DNA of 64,000 nt from Isoetes taiwanensis (lineage: Eukaryota; Streptophyta; Lycopodiopsida; Isoetales; Isoetaceae), in NCBI GenBank assembly GCA_021234155.1, contig JAJEKV010000005.1:12348787-12412786 (forward strand), written 5' to 3'. Position numbers and translations under genes: made by a program. Below, piece after piece: positions 26,336-38,165 of this stretch; position 1 is the stretch's first letter; each line of letters begins with the position of its first letter. The notes under the pieces were generated by a model. The model ran no database searches. It was not told where the DNA came from and saw nothing but the letters and a program-made list of their open reading frames with translations.

Positions 26336-28585
26336 TATAAGGTTCTTGCCAGCAGTTCGAATTTTAGATAGACAATAAATACTAGAAATAGATGATGCAA
26401 TGCAGATTTATGTGTGCATACCGATTAGTTTGAATATATGGTGGTGAGTAGACAGAGACTATGACAGGAAAATGATTCAACAATAAGTAGGCTCTCCAAA
26501 ATATCTGACATACAATTGTGACAGCTTCCCTTGGCATGTTTAGAATTGTACTAATATTGCGCAATAAAAGCTTATGTTTTTCACCATGGTTTAGGTGAAA
26601 AGGGCGAAAAGATTAAACAACTGACATCTTGAGTATAGAAGAGGTATATTTGCATCTGGATCTTTGACAGATGACATTAGAAGAGCCTGCTACCTTCTCT
26701 TTATTGATTTGTTGCAATGCAGTTGCTTTGGATGTCTGACATATTCAACGTATCCTCCTTGCCTTTAATGGAGTAGCAATTTATAGATTTTGCTGTATGC
26801 CTCGGGTTCAACCAAGAAATTACCTTTAATGGAGTAGCAATTTATAGATTTTTCTGTATCGGGTTCAACCAAGAAATGGGCCCAAAAGAAGCTGACTGGT
26901 ATATCTAGCATAAATAAGACCTACACAAATATTACTTGGTTGCAATGTCCCAGATACAATTGTTATATGTTTGACTAGATGCTCTTTTAAAATCTCAGAT
27001 TTAATAAGATGTTGCAATAGGTGCTCTTTTGAAATTTCAGATTAAATAACATGTTGCACAAAGGTAATTTGATTTCAAAATTATTCTGATCAAGTTATGG
27101 AAAAAAATGCACATCTTACAGCATATTTGTTATTGAATGCCATGTTCACATCGTCCAAACGCTATCACTTTCAATCTAGAATTTTAGAACAAAGTAGTTG
27201 CTAAGAAATTCAAGATAATTTGTCAATGGGAAGCACGCCTGTATGAGAAGCAGTGTTGCAACACGCTCTTCAAGTAAAAGAAAAGACTTTTGTAGTCTTT
27301 TCTAACAAGAAAACCCCTTCTCCACATTTACAAACATGAAAGTGCTTCCTATGCTTTCATGTTACCAAGTTTCAAATCGATAAATTTGTATATGCCTCTC
27401 TAAGCGATGTTATAAAATGCTCTTCAAGTGGTTTGCTAAAGCTCAACAATGTCGGACATATGTTATCTATTATGTTTAATTTGCTTTCACATCCTCCTTA
27501 TTGCTATCTTGGAAATATCTTTTAAAGAGGCTTCATCCTATGCTTATAGGAGACGTCAAAGATGAACTATCTCAGGCAATAAGAAAAATGCATAGATTAC
27601 AGGCATGTGTTCAGAGCACAAATCAAGATGCTCACAAATTTGAATTATAATTCATCTCAATTACTTACATGTCAAACCACAAAAGGGTTTCTTTTCAAGT
27701 TCAATAGGTTGTGAGTATTTGTACGTGGTCCAACATACCACACACACAAAATTTATATATTGAATTCTATGTCAATAAATTACCCTTGCCCCCTCCAAGC
27801 CACATTCATTGTTCTAGCCAACCATGAAACAACCACCTCTTCAAATGTTGAAAAGCCCGGCAACGCCGGGCACCATAACTAGTTTAAACTTGAATCCAAA
27901 ATAGATACAACTCTGATGATAAAATCCCTGAACTCTAAAACAGACGTTAGTAAAACAAGGGTTATTTAGTCTCCTTAATTTCCTGTTTTTCAGTTCCGAG
28001 TTTTTTGCTTGCCGGCAAAAAAATTGTTCTGCAAGCAATTAGCTAGATAGAGGTAGTGGGGGATTTCAAAGCCTGCTCCAAACCCACAATTTAGGATATT
28101 TATGTAAGTGACAACACGCAAGGTAATCTTACACAAGCAAGTGCTAATTGCAAACATGTTACAAGATGCTTGTTGGTCCAAAGAACATACCACAGAGGGT
28201 ATGAGCATGTATAAATTATTTCAAATGTCGGGCTAGTACATCATAAGTGTTAGTATTATGGTGATAAATTTTTTCTAGATATCAGGTTTGGAAAACTTAA
28301 CTGTTGAACTGTGATTTTTGGAAGGCATTACAGAGCAAGAAGATTAGATGGAATATGCAGAGTTGTACAACAATTTTGAAAAGAGGCATTTAATTTTGCA
28401 TAACTATTGGTTCTAGGCCAATCATTGCGTTCTTTTATTTTGAGACTAAACCTGAACAATAGGAAAGAGGCTATTTATTTTGCATAACTATTGATTCTAT
28501 GCCAATCGTAAACAAGATGGTACCTTTTGTATATTTGTACAGTTTGTCAGCATTCTTATTACTGCTAAGCTTTTGCTCTCAAAAA

Positions 28586-28672
28586 CCGGGGCAGGGGTTT
28601 TTTAATTCTGATAGTAATATGTCTGCTCTGCTGCTTGTTTAAGTTGCATAGGCCTATTAGTCTATGTGAACA
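28586..28672 (+). mobile_element. Degenerate SINE copy related to the 37.3-kb element
   Basis: 'ggggcaggggttttttaat' followed by '(t/c)ctg(a/g)tagtaatatg(t)ctgct' and 'cataggcc...ag...gt' matches the 5' two thirds of the SINE at 37279-37436. The 3' end here is replaced by an A-run. Confidence 0.5.
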
Positions 28673-29299
28673 AAAAAAAGCCAATTCAAATCAATTTTTT
28701 TGGGTTGCAGAAAACAACCCTTCATGAGGGGGATCCCTTGGATATTCTTTTTTACCACCATGATCTATGCGGTGGTTAATTGATGTACATGTTGCTGATA
28801 GTTCAATGAGGTGGATGCATTAGGTTATACGTTTGATTTTCCAGTAGAGGGGAGACGTGGCACAAACATTTCTTTTTGTTTTGGATCGGTATGCATTAGG
28901 TTATACGCTTGATTTTCCAACACAAGGGAGAGGCGGCGCAAACGATGGAGTTGTCCCTTGATGAACCCGAAGAGATCCATTCATATCCCTTTTTTAGAAT
29001 CGCTTGTAGCTTCAAGAAAAACGAATTTGTCTGCATCCTCTGTCTATGCTATCCTCTATGAGTGCAGTCCAAAAGGAGGATACAACATCCCTTTAGTAGT
29101 TCAAAAGAAGCTGTAGCAGCTTGAAAATAATCCTACAAGGATAGATACATATCCTTTTTCCAAGATGTTCATCTACATGGCCTTCTGAAATGTTGAGGAC
29201 AGTATAAACATCGAAACCGGAAGTTTGAACTTCTTAGATGAACTAGCAGATTTGAGAAGATCAATTCACAAGCATGGAATCTTACCAGGACTGAGCTGT

Positions 29300-29960
29300 G
29301 AGCCCCTCTTGAATGTTTCAATAACATACACATATGTTGGCAATGCCTGACCTTATGACGTCACATGTCAAGAATCTAAATGCCATTCTCGACTGATATC
29401 AATCAAGGACAGAATATGCACAATGTCGTACATGCTAATATGTACATATAGTAACTACCTGCATATTTCTGCATAGTTGCTTAGAATGAAGATATAGCAG
29501 GTTGAGAATATAATGCTACAATCATAAAGTGGAATTATATATTCTGTCTTTCAAGAGGAGTCAATTGTGTGGCCCATCTCCAATATTGCATTTTACACAT
29601 ATATAATCAATCAAAATGCCACTTTCAAGTGTTAACAATCCAGAACAAAACTGCACACATATACTCATACGAATATGCACATATTGCAGCCATCTACCTT
29701 CTGAAAATGAGGGGTGCGAATATTAGCTTACAAGCATATCCTTTCCTTTAACTGAGCCCCCTCTTCCAAAGTTGCAATATACATATGCGTTATCAATCAA
29801 AATTCCATTCTGAAGTGCTATTAATCAAGAGCAGAACATGAATATGCATATTAGAGATCCAGATACCTTCGTAAAATGAAGGTGCAGCTTGAGAAAGATA
29901 AGTAAAAAGGCATTGAATAGGACTAAAGATCCTTTCCTTTAGCCCCCTTCTTCAATGACA
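29300..29960. repeat. Decayed ~200-260-bp tandem series
   Basis: Three to four segments share the order 'gagccc(c)ctctt', 'atacacatat(g/a)', 'atcaatcaaaat(g/t)cca', 'aagtg(t/c)ta', 'aatccagaaca/aagagcagaaca' and 'gaatatgca'. They begin near 29300, 29560 and 29755. The copies are diverged, so the unit length is only approximate. Confidence 0.5.
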
Positions 29961-30007
29961 TTTTCCCTGCATCCTCTGAATTGAGATTTCTCCAATGCTT
30001 CTCTATA

Positions 30008-30762
30008 TCATTTTGATCTGTTATACCATATCACAGTATTTGATCCTAATGCACGAATGGCAACTGGCCTTAAGTGCTGGTTTTCGCGAAGACTAACTAT
30101 ATTAGGTTTCTTTTCTTCCATGGCTTGCTTTTCCATCACAACATCATTCTGACCTTCTAAAGCTGCAGCTTTTGTAGTTAAATAATGACTAGCAATCCTT
30201 TTCTCGGATGCATACAAAGAATAGTCTGAAAAATCTTTGAAACTAGAACTAGATTTGGCAACACACATGGAACTACTCTTTTCAAGCTCTGCATTTGAGA
30301 GAGCTTCGGAAGCAGGCCTGAAGCGTTTTATCCACATGGATTCCGAAGAAGAAGCAGCATGCACTCCATTTTTTGGATGTAGAGGTACAGAAAGCGAAGA
30401 TAAAGAGCTACAATCCGCAGAGCCTTCTACAATTCCAGGCTCCATTTTGCAGCATGATACAGTAGCAGAATCAGGAACAGGAACTCTCAAATTGAAAGAA
30501 AAAGGTCAGATTTAGGCTCCCGGTTAGGAATTGGAACAAATTGAAGATCAAAATTGGGTGTGAAGGGAAAGGGGCGACACATGGAAAACAAGTGTCTTGA
30601 TGTAATATGCTCGCCCCATTTTCCAGATTCTGGACCTCCTATTTGTAAAGATCTATCCAAGTGTAATGAAGGGATCTTATTAACAAGGAAATGATTTGAA
30701 GACCTTTCGCGGTCCATTGGTGGTGAACAATACTGCACGTATACCCAAGTACAACCACCCAT
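30008..30762 (-). pseudogene. Unrecognised ORF pair, probably one broken gene
   Basis: Two minus-strand frames abut at about 30489: a 91-residue frame (30762 to 30487) opening 'MGGCTWVYVQYCSPP' and a ~160-residue frame (to 30008) containing 'SESMWIKRFRPASEALSNAELEKSS' and a Ser-rich centre. Protein-like composition continues straight across the junction, so a single-base frameshift is the simplest reading. The text resembles a plant regulatory protein (Ser-rich, with a Trp-containing short motif), but I cannot assign a family. It lies directly downstream of the hAT transposase on the same strand and might be a flanking host gene remnant. Confidence 0.35.
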
Positions 30763-31073
30763 TGCAATTGTTGTTTTTTTGTTTTTTGTCTTTGTAGAAA
30801 CTGATAAAAAACCTTCCCGTCGTGCCGTTAAAAAATGTTTTGCCCCATTCTCAGTCCTTTTCTTTCTTTCTCTCCCTTCCTGTTATATCAACCACTACTT
30901 CTATGTGACCACGTCACCGAAGAAGTTTCTTTCCTTATTCGTGTCTCAGGGATCAAAATTCAAAATAAATAAGGTTATATACTGCAAACCTACTTACATA
31001 CTTTGGTTTTCCAATGTAAACCGTCTTCAAAAATCTGGTTTTCAGCCTCTTATGACGAGTACTAGACCATGTC

Positions 31074-33312
31074 TCAAAATACATCACCCCAGTTGATATC
31101 CTTTCGTAACGGGTACTCAATTCCAAGCAACATATGTGCATCCAAAGTATTCAAGCACATTTGGTTTCTCAAAGCCGTCTTCAGTATATTTTGCTTGGAA
31201 AATCCCCTTTCACATGCAGCACTACTAACTGGCATAAGCATCACAACTTGCCATAACTTCATCATGTCTGGATATCTCTCATACCAAATATTTCCATCCT
31301 CTTCTTTCACAGAGTTGCAAAACTGCCATGCTTCATGAATGCTACATGTAGGGCACGCAGCTGACAAAGCCTCCATGAACATTTGAAGTTGATTCATGCA
31401 CCCCTCACGACTAGCTACAGGACTTGCACCAACACAAAACACATCAACTAACTTCATCAAAGCAGCGGAAAACCTATTGAATTTCTGTCTTGGAGTCAAA
31501 CCTTTATCATGTGATTTTGGCTCAAACATTTTTGTTGCATTCCACCAAGCCATATCCATGTATCGCTCATTCAGATTGTCTACTACAGATTGCACAAATG
31601 CCCGTCCAATCTGAACACAAGCCTTGTGAGAACCATCATTTTCTGGACAACTTCCTTCTACTGGTTCATAGCTTAAGGGGAATGAATGGACTAATATACC
31701 ATTCCCTTGGTCATAATGCTCATAAAAACCATTTTGCACCTTGTCCATATATAATGCAACCTGAGTACAACCAAAACCAAAGTCTGCATCTGTACCAGTC
31801 AAAAACCAGTTTTTTAACATATTTATGGTGAGATCCAAATCCCTACCAACTTCAATCATGCTCAAGTTTTCCTTTTGGAAACACTTACTTAAGATATTTA
31901 ACTGCCCACATACATCAGCCAAAAGTGCCACAAAGAAACCAACCTGATATCTAGTACTCAATCTGAACCATTTTTGTTCTTTTTCTTCCCATAATCCCCA
32001 AATGATAGGAAGAAGAATTACGAGTCTTTTCATTACTTCGCCCTTGCTCAACCATCTAACCTCATAAGGCTTAAGAACTTTCACATTCTCTAACTGATAT
32101 TCATCTAAGAGACCTTTAAACTCTTGCATATGAACACAGGAATGCGTAACATATTTGTACACCTTTGCTGCCAACTTGTCAATCCATTGAAACTCAGGTA
32201 TAGAACGAGCTGCACTTTGTGTTGCCAATGCTTGTCTATGTGCTATACAATGAATTGACACCAACCTTGGAACTTTAGCTTTCAGCCTTGCCACTAATCC
32301 TGTTTTATGCCCTACCATGACACTAGCACCATCACTAGCAAATCCAACAAGTTTACTCCAATCAACTTCCCATTCCTTAAACAGCTCACTAATGGCCTCC
32401 ATCAAACATGCAGATGTACCACTTTCCAATTCTAAAATCTTATAAAACGTGGTTTTGATCTCTCCACCAGACTTTGGAAGGACAACATAAACTATCAAAT
32501 GCTTTTCCTTTACAATATCTAATATCTGTACTTTCATCTACGCAAATGCTAATAAAAGGGGCTGCTTGAATTTGTCATTTAATGACATGTCTTGCTACAT
32601 CTCTCATCACAAACAACATCTCCTTCCCACTAGTTTCATTTGTGTAAGAACCATACACTTCTGGATTTGGAGCATTGGGAGTATTCAATTCAAACAAAAG
32701 CTCCATTAAAGGCTGATAATTGCTTAAAGCAATATTTCTAGATGAAATGAAATGAAGTACCTTCATACCAACGACCACTTTTTGCTCATGTGCTCCAAGC
32801 TGATTCTCCAAACCGCTCACCAATGGCTTCATGCCTTTCTCTTTCAAATTCCATTCCACCTCAGCAGCTTTATGATCAGAGCTCCTCTCATGTTTCTTAA
32901 AAGCAGTAGTTTGAAAAGTTGTGGCACCAGTAGAAGCATACAAATTACCATGCTTGCCCTTTTTATAAGACATGCACCACTTGCATTTTATTCTTCCTTC
33001 AGCATGAAGAATCCATGGATGAGGGCCTTGCCATTCTGGAATAAATTTCCTCTTGGATGAAGTGCTATCAGAAGATTCTAAATTGCAGCTAATTTCTCCA
33101 ATCTGCTCATCCACTTGCACATCTTGAAGGGCCTCCTCATCGTCTGTTTTTTCTTCTGCTCCAAAGAGCTCTTCATAAAGCTTATCCCTTTCTTCATCCC
33201 TTTCTTTATCACTGTCTTGAATGCTTATTCTGCCAACACGATCTTCTCCTTCTTCTGCTGTTACATGAGCCTTATTCCAGAAAGAAAGCAGTGTGCTCTT
33301 GCTCTTAGCCAT
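31074..33312 (-). pseudogene. hAT-superfamily transposase with BED/TTF-type zinc finger, disrupted
   Basis: This is a DNA-transposon cut-and-paste enzyme. I take the start 'MAKSKSTLLSFW' at 33310-33312. An acidic linker comes first, then a BED/TTF-like finger with 'WILHAEGRIKCKWCMSYKK' and 'FKKHERSSDH' (about 32.87-33.02 kb). The RNase H-like core begins with 'SICVDESTDI' (about 32.53 kb), and the C-terminal hAT dimerisation region has 'PVSSAACERGFSKQN' (about 31.17 kb). Two lesions inactivate it: an in-frame TGA at 32575-32577, and a 7-bp tandem duplication ('aatatct' twice, 32514-32527, plus strand) just after the first catalytic Asp motif. The remaining ~480 codons are open, so decay is recent. 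No confident terminal inverted repeats were found. Confidence 0.85.
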
Positions 33313-36300
33313 ACAGAGAAATAGGAATGGGTGAATCTGGAAGAAATTATTCTGCTGCAAGAATGGGTGCCACCAGCCAATGCCAAAAAGCAAATCTGTA
33401 TGCAGATTATAACCCATTTTTCTCTTCTATCTGGCGTTCTATCTTCCATCCAGGTCACCGCCAGCGAAATTTGATGCACAAATTCGTAGCAGACTACGAT
33501 ACCAATATGATGAGCGGATCTGACTGATGCCGTTCAAGCTGATCTGATGCGTTTATGGACCCTGGGATTATGGCTGGGATGGGCTGGGCGCCAAAAAATT
33601 GGCCGAAAACAGGGGATAGAGAATCGAAATTGAACGAGGGCTTTTTGGGAAAAAAGGGCCTTTTTCCTTAATAATATTTTTGGACCAACTATTATAATTA
33701 TACTTAATTGCTATAATTATATAAAACTTATACCCTTCTTTAAAAATAGAATATTCAGGGAATATTCCTGAAAACCATTCCCCAAGAATCGGTTTTCAGA
33801 TGTAAACCTTGTCTAAAAATCTGGTTCCCAGATGCAAACCAATAGCTACATGTTGGTAGTCTCTGCAACCCAATCAACCCAATTGGGTTGCAATTTTGCT
33901 CCTCAAAGGGCGTTCATATTATGCTAGCCATACAACTCCATTGAATAAACTTTAAGGGTTGTATCTTCTTTATCTCATAAAATTATAACATCAGTATGTC
34001 ATGCATCAAACCCTGGATTGGACGGATGTGATCGGCCATCCCATTGGGCGGCCGTGATTGATAAGATGACCAAGAATCGTGGAACAGCCAGCCACATGCA
34101 GACCTCTTGGACGTCCAAAACCTAAATGCATGCGCACGGGAGAAGAAGATGTAGAGAAGAGGAATATCTTTATGGAAGGTTTAATGGAAGAAACACAATG
34201 CATACAGTTGTAGGGCTCCAATTCAGAGATGATTGTGACTTCTATAATCTCTTTGTTGCTTGAGGCATTTAGTATAGATTGAATAGGATAAGTATGCAAG
34301 GGCATTTTGGTAATTCACTTTGGTATATATGTAGGGGGTATTTTGGTGATTGAGTTTGGTGTGTAGGGCATTTTGGTGATTAGTTTGGTGTAGATTGATC
34401 AAAATTGGCGTGTAATGGTATTTTGATAATTAAGTTTAGTGTGTAGGGGTATTTTGGTAATTAAGTTTGGTGTGTAGGGGCAGATTGGTAATTTGTTTGT
34501 ATGTTTATTTTATACAGTATATTTATTTGAGCCAGGGGCACTTTGGTAACTTTGAAACTCGTAAGGGCATTTTGGTAATTACATAAACTCATAGGGGTAT
34601 TTTGGTAGTTTTCCCTTATTTAAATCCTAGGCTTGAAGAAGTATTGTTTAAATGCTTGTGATGCAGTTCTGGCCAAAAATGATAGGCTGTGATTTATTAG
34701 TCTAAGAAAATCAGGTTTGCACTTTGGAATATGGCAAACCTAGACTTTGAAAATCAGGTTTGCACTTTGCACATTGTCGATGTATAACAGTTTCATTATT
34801 CTTATACGTGCAGCATGATCTTATTCGTGGACGGGGCATGGACTTTAAACTTGGATATTGTGCACAGGTTGGAGGCTTTCTCTAGTCCTTATAAGCTGAC
34901 AATAATTAGTGTCAATAATAACGATTGACGTAATGCTACATGGGGACAGGTCAACATGTAGGCATAATAGATAATGAGTACATTGTTCATCGTGGAATAC
35001 CCTCACCAAGAGGTTCTAAGTCTAAGGTGAACCTAGAAACTATTTTATGCATACTTGTTGATTATACTTTTCTTAACCATGATCCTTTTCTGGCCATGAT
35101 GCAAGATCAGAGGTTAGGAACTTACACATTCCCCCATTGTCTAATTTTTTCCGTTCTTAATAGTAAAAAAAAATGAACTTTTTAGTCTGTTATGTCTCAA
35201 GCACAATGCATGATCTAATGTAGATAGAATCATTAGCTGCTTAGATGATTGGACCCTGTGATTTTTGCAAGTTCGACGATGTTCATATGCAAGAACTAGA
35301 TATTTTCTCTCAATGGTGGCAAAAGGCAGTGAGAGATGATATGTATTGGAAGGATCCATATACGCATGACCCACATTATGGACAGAATAGCTAAACACTA
35401 AATAAGCTATATTACGGGCAATACATAGCAATTAAACACTAAACAAAAGGAAGAAAGTAGTGTTGCAAGAAATTTTGTTACCAAGCTATCCAGGGGTCCC
35501 ATTCTTTGTGTTCAGGGCTCTTCTGGGATTTCTGCTAGGATCTTCTGCTGGGATCTTCGAGAAATGTTTGTTTGGAATACTTGAATCTTCTTAATATAAA
35601 TTTTTTGCGTGAGCAATAACCTTTTGGTTTTATAAATCAAAAGCTTTTTGTAATTATTTTTTATATTATGTGTGACGTATGATACTATGATTGACTTTAT
35701 AAGTTTAGTAAAAAGATAAAATTGACCTTATCGATGGTATTATATGTGGTGGAACATGTGAAATTATATTTGATACAATTACAGTCTAACTTGTAACAAT
35801 ACGTGACATTATACTTGGCAATATCTACACATATATAATCTATTATGTCCCATAGGGACGCCCACGTGGCAGCAAGCCATGCCTTCTAAAGTCACGATTG
35901 TTTTTCCCGGATATTTTTTCCTGCAGACTTTTTTTGCGCCGCAATCGATTTGTTGCTTTTGTTGCCACGTTCTGACAAATCTAATCCATCGAACTCCATC
36001 TAGACTGTCATTATGGTGTCCACAAGCTATGGCAGTGTATAATCTCTGTCCACAAGCTATGGCAATGGATAGTCTGTGGATTTATCTAGTTATTTCGCCT
36101 CGGTGCATCTATATAAGAAGCGATGTAACTCTGAATAATTCTAAAATTGTGCTCGGATGTGCTCGAATTTACTCTGCATCAGTCCAGTCTGTAAGTTTTC
36201 TTGCATCTCTCTCTTTTTTATATATATATATTAGAATGTTGCTCGGATTTGCTCCCTTGATCTCCAGCTACCTTCTTCCGAAAACCAGAGTTATGGCTTT

Positions 36301-36600
36301 CTTCTAGTTTTTTCGACAAATATCCCAGGATTTGAACCCAAAAAACAACCCAGCAAGTTTATGAAAGCAAATCTCTGTTAAGTTAAGACAACTTAGTTCC
36401 GCCATCGCTGTGCAAGAAAGCTCAGAAATACCCCAACTCTGGCTCTCTGGCTAGAAAAGCCAGTCTCTAAGCCTTATTCCGCCATCACTATGCAAGAAAA
36501 TCCTGCTCGCCATCGTTTCTATGAAAGCAAAGTCCAGAAATGCTCTGAGAACCTCACCACATAGTAAACTAAGGGATTGAGCAGCAGAGGGCATGTGCTG
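33313..36600. other. Gene-less stretch with minisatellite and promoter-like patch
   Basis: No gene is supported. A ~40-bp imperfect direct repeat of 31005-31045 lies at 33791-33831. A G-box-like 'cccacgtggc' near 35860, a 'ctatataag' TATA-like site at 36109-36117 and a duplicated 'tccacaagctatggca' (36019 and about 36050) look promoter-like, but the frame downstream has no recognisable product. Confidence 0.45.
34291..34612. repeat. Degenerate ~25-38-bp minisatellite
   Basis: About ten units vary around 'gtaggggtattttggtaatt' followed by 'aagtttggtgt'. Units become more divergent toward 34.6 kb ('ataggggtattttggtagtt'). Confidence 0.8.
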
Positions 36601-36628
36601 GACACCGAAGGGAATTAATACTATTGAC

Positions 36629-36636
36629 TTATAAAC
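36629..36636 (+). promoter_or_regulatory. TATA-like box upstream of the small secreted-peptide ORF
   Basis: 'ttataaac' lies 100 bases before the ATG at 36736. The predicted leader carries six or seven 'CAAG(T/C)T' hexamers (36681-36730). Confidence 0.35.
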
Positions 36637-36735
36637 CCTGAGTCCTTCGCTTCCATTCTATAGAACACCAACAGCCCAGTTCAAGTTCAAAAGCTCAAGT
36701 GCAAGTTCAAGTCAAGCTCAAGCTCAAGCTTAGCT

Positions 36736-36843
36736 ATGGCATCCATGCTAGTTCGTGTGCCTATGGTATTGCTGCTGGCCATGGCTGTGCAAAATGCATA
36801 TGTTGTCTACAGCTACGACAATTTTCCTTGCAGCATGTGTTAA
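36736..36843 (+). CDS. Putative small secreted peptide (35 aa)
   Basis: The ATG opens 35 codons: 'MASMLVRVPMVLLLAMAVQ', then 'NAYVVYSYDNFPCSMC' and a stop. Residues 1-26 have the form of a signal peptide (one basic residue, a hydrophobic core, small residues near 'VYS'), leaving a tiny Cys-containing tail. A TATA-like site and a leader lie upstream at plausible distances. It is shorter than known secreted peptide families, so it may instead be the first exon or the truncated start of a larger extracellular protein. No family recognised. Confidence 0.4.
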   Translation: MASMLVRVPMVLLLAMAVQNAYVVYSYDNFPCSMC

Positions 36844-37264
36844 TGGCTGATCATTTATGATTTTATATACTACTAATGGGAATATATAGCACCCCACAGA
36901 TTATCCTTGCCCGTGGAATTAAACCATCTCATAATTGTAGCCATATGGCAGTATTATGTCATGAACAGCAGATTGATTGAATAGATTCATGGCATGATTT
37001 ATGTTGCAAAGTTCAAAGGGTTCCTATATTTCCAAGCTAAATAAAATAACAGTTTCATACAATGGAGGGTAGACTTTTATATTTTATGTAATTGGTAAAG
37101 AAGGATGTTTGTCACTCTTTCTTCCTGCGAAGCCTTATGCGGCTTTGGAATAACTCCATAGAATGTGTTTATCATGGGCTTAAAAACCTTATTTCTGTAC
37201 TTTGCAATATAAAGTTCTTTTAAAATATTGCACCATTGAGAAAACATTTTAAATCGCCCTTCTC

Positions 37265-37436
37265 CTATTCTATTCTCTCGGGGCAGGGGTTTTTTAATCC
37301 TGGTAGTAATACGCCTGCTTCTCTCTCTATCTATCTATCTATCTCTTTGTACTTGGGTCCCATAGGCCAGTTGGTCTCCGTAGACGATAAAATTCTATTC
37401 TATTCTATTCTATTCTATTCTATTCTCTGGACTTTT
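37265..37436 (+). mobile_element. SINE-like element with (ATTCT)n tail and flanking duplication
   Basis: 'ctattctattctct' precedes the body (37265-37278) and recurs at its end (about 37423-37436). The body starts 'cggggcaggggttttttaat', contains a (CTAT)n patch, and ends 'ccgtagacgataaaattct' followed by (ATTCT)n. Because tail and duplication share the same pentamer, the exact duplication length is ambiguous. The 3' end is shared with the copies at about 4.1 and 41.0 kb. Confidence 0.6.
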
Positions 37437-37640
37437 TATTTATTAAGAGCTTAAAAGGAAAAAAAAATTCTTAAAATGCTATTCTGCTTTCACGAAATGC
37501 ACCTAAACTTTTGAAAATTCATAGGATGCTCTAGGTCAACGTATGCTCTGTTGTTTCATATTTCACAAGATTCAGAAAATGTTTTATGTATTGAATACAT
37601 GAATTTAGTGGTGGAATAAATGAATGTACGACATTAATAG

Positions 37641-37697
37641 TAAGGCTCTAACGAAGGCTCTAATGCTTAGTAAGGCTCTAACGAAGGCTCTAATGCT
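37641..37697. repeat. Two-copy 29-bp tandem duplication
   Basis: 'taaggctctaacgaaggctc' followed by 'taatgctta' appears twice in a row, immediately before the LINE 3' fragment. Confidence 0.9.
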
Positions 37698-38022
37698 TAT
37701 GTTCAGTGGACAGCTTCTAAAAGGATTGCATTTCACATGGCAAAGTCTTGGCTAATATGGAGTGTATGGAAGCGAAGGCGAAGAAAGGTCTTTTATGATA
37801 AGCGTATTTCTTCTCAGGTGGTGCTTCAAGAAATTCGTAAGAAGTTGTATAATTGCTTTCAGATCTCCAATTGGCCTGATCGTATTAAACTTCCAATATG
37901 GAGTGATCATCTAAAAGTGATTGATGCTTCAAGGACATTTCTTACTTCTGGAAGTACTTTGTAATATTTTGAGTGTATAATATGAAATAAAACATGTTCT
38001 TCAAAAAAAAAAAAAAAAAAAT
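37698..38022 (+). mobile_element. 5'-truncated LINE 3' end with poly(A)
   Basis: The frame reads '..VQWTASKRIAFHM', then 'AKSWLIWSVWKRRRRKVFYD' (from 37737) and ends at 37964. This matches the extreme C-terminus of plant LINE/RT-related ORF2 proteins (zf-RVT region: Trp-Ile-Trp, 'WK.R..R.F'). A short 3' UTR follows with 'aataaa' (about 37986) and a poly(A) run at about 38004-38022. No target duplication is evident. Confidence 0.6.
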
Positions 38023-38071
38023 GTTTTAAAAAAAAAAAAAAAAAAGCATCTCCCACAACACACCAAAACAA

Positions 38072-38165
38072 AAAATTTCAAAGTGGTTAAGAAAATTGAT
38101 TGGAGTTTCCATTCTATCAAAAAATTTCAAAGTGGTTAAGAAAATTGATTGGAGTTTCCATTCTT
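38072..38165. repeat. Two-copy ~50-bp tandem duplication
   Basis: 'aaaatttcaaagtggttaag' followed by 'aaaattgattggagtttccattct' occurs twice without a spacer. Confidence 0.9.

Larger units (their letters stand above)
26336..30007. other. Gene-less stretch rich in local duplications
   Basis: No gene is supported. Local direct duplications occur at about 26764-26876 ('tttaatggagtagcaattta'), 26975-27060, 28376-28510 ('tttgcataactattg(g/a)ttct') and 28798-28945 ('tgcattaggttatacg'). A SINE-like degenerate copy is near 28586-28672, and a decayed ~200-bp repeat series spans 29.3-29.95 kb (listed). Confidence 0.5.

Noticed and set aside
28961-29000. Telomere-like and other short plant repeats scattered in 19-30 kb (e.g. 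'gggtttaggg')
   Set aside because: They are single occurrences, not arrays; the one at 19171 is part of the long-TIR element.
30948-33558. 'CAGGG' and 'CCCTG' as hAT terminal inverted repeats
   Set aside because: The inner bases do not match, and no 8-bp duplication flanks the two sites.
35879-36307. 142-residue frame downstream of a TATA-like box
   Set aside because: Composition is hydrophobic and low in complexity, it includes a duplicated 'CPQAMA' from a DNA repeat, and no domain is visible. It is more likely chance.
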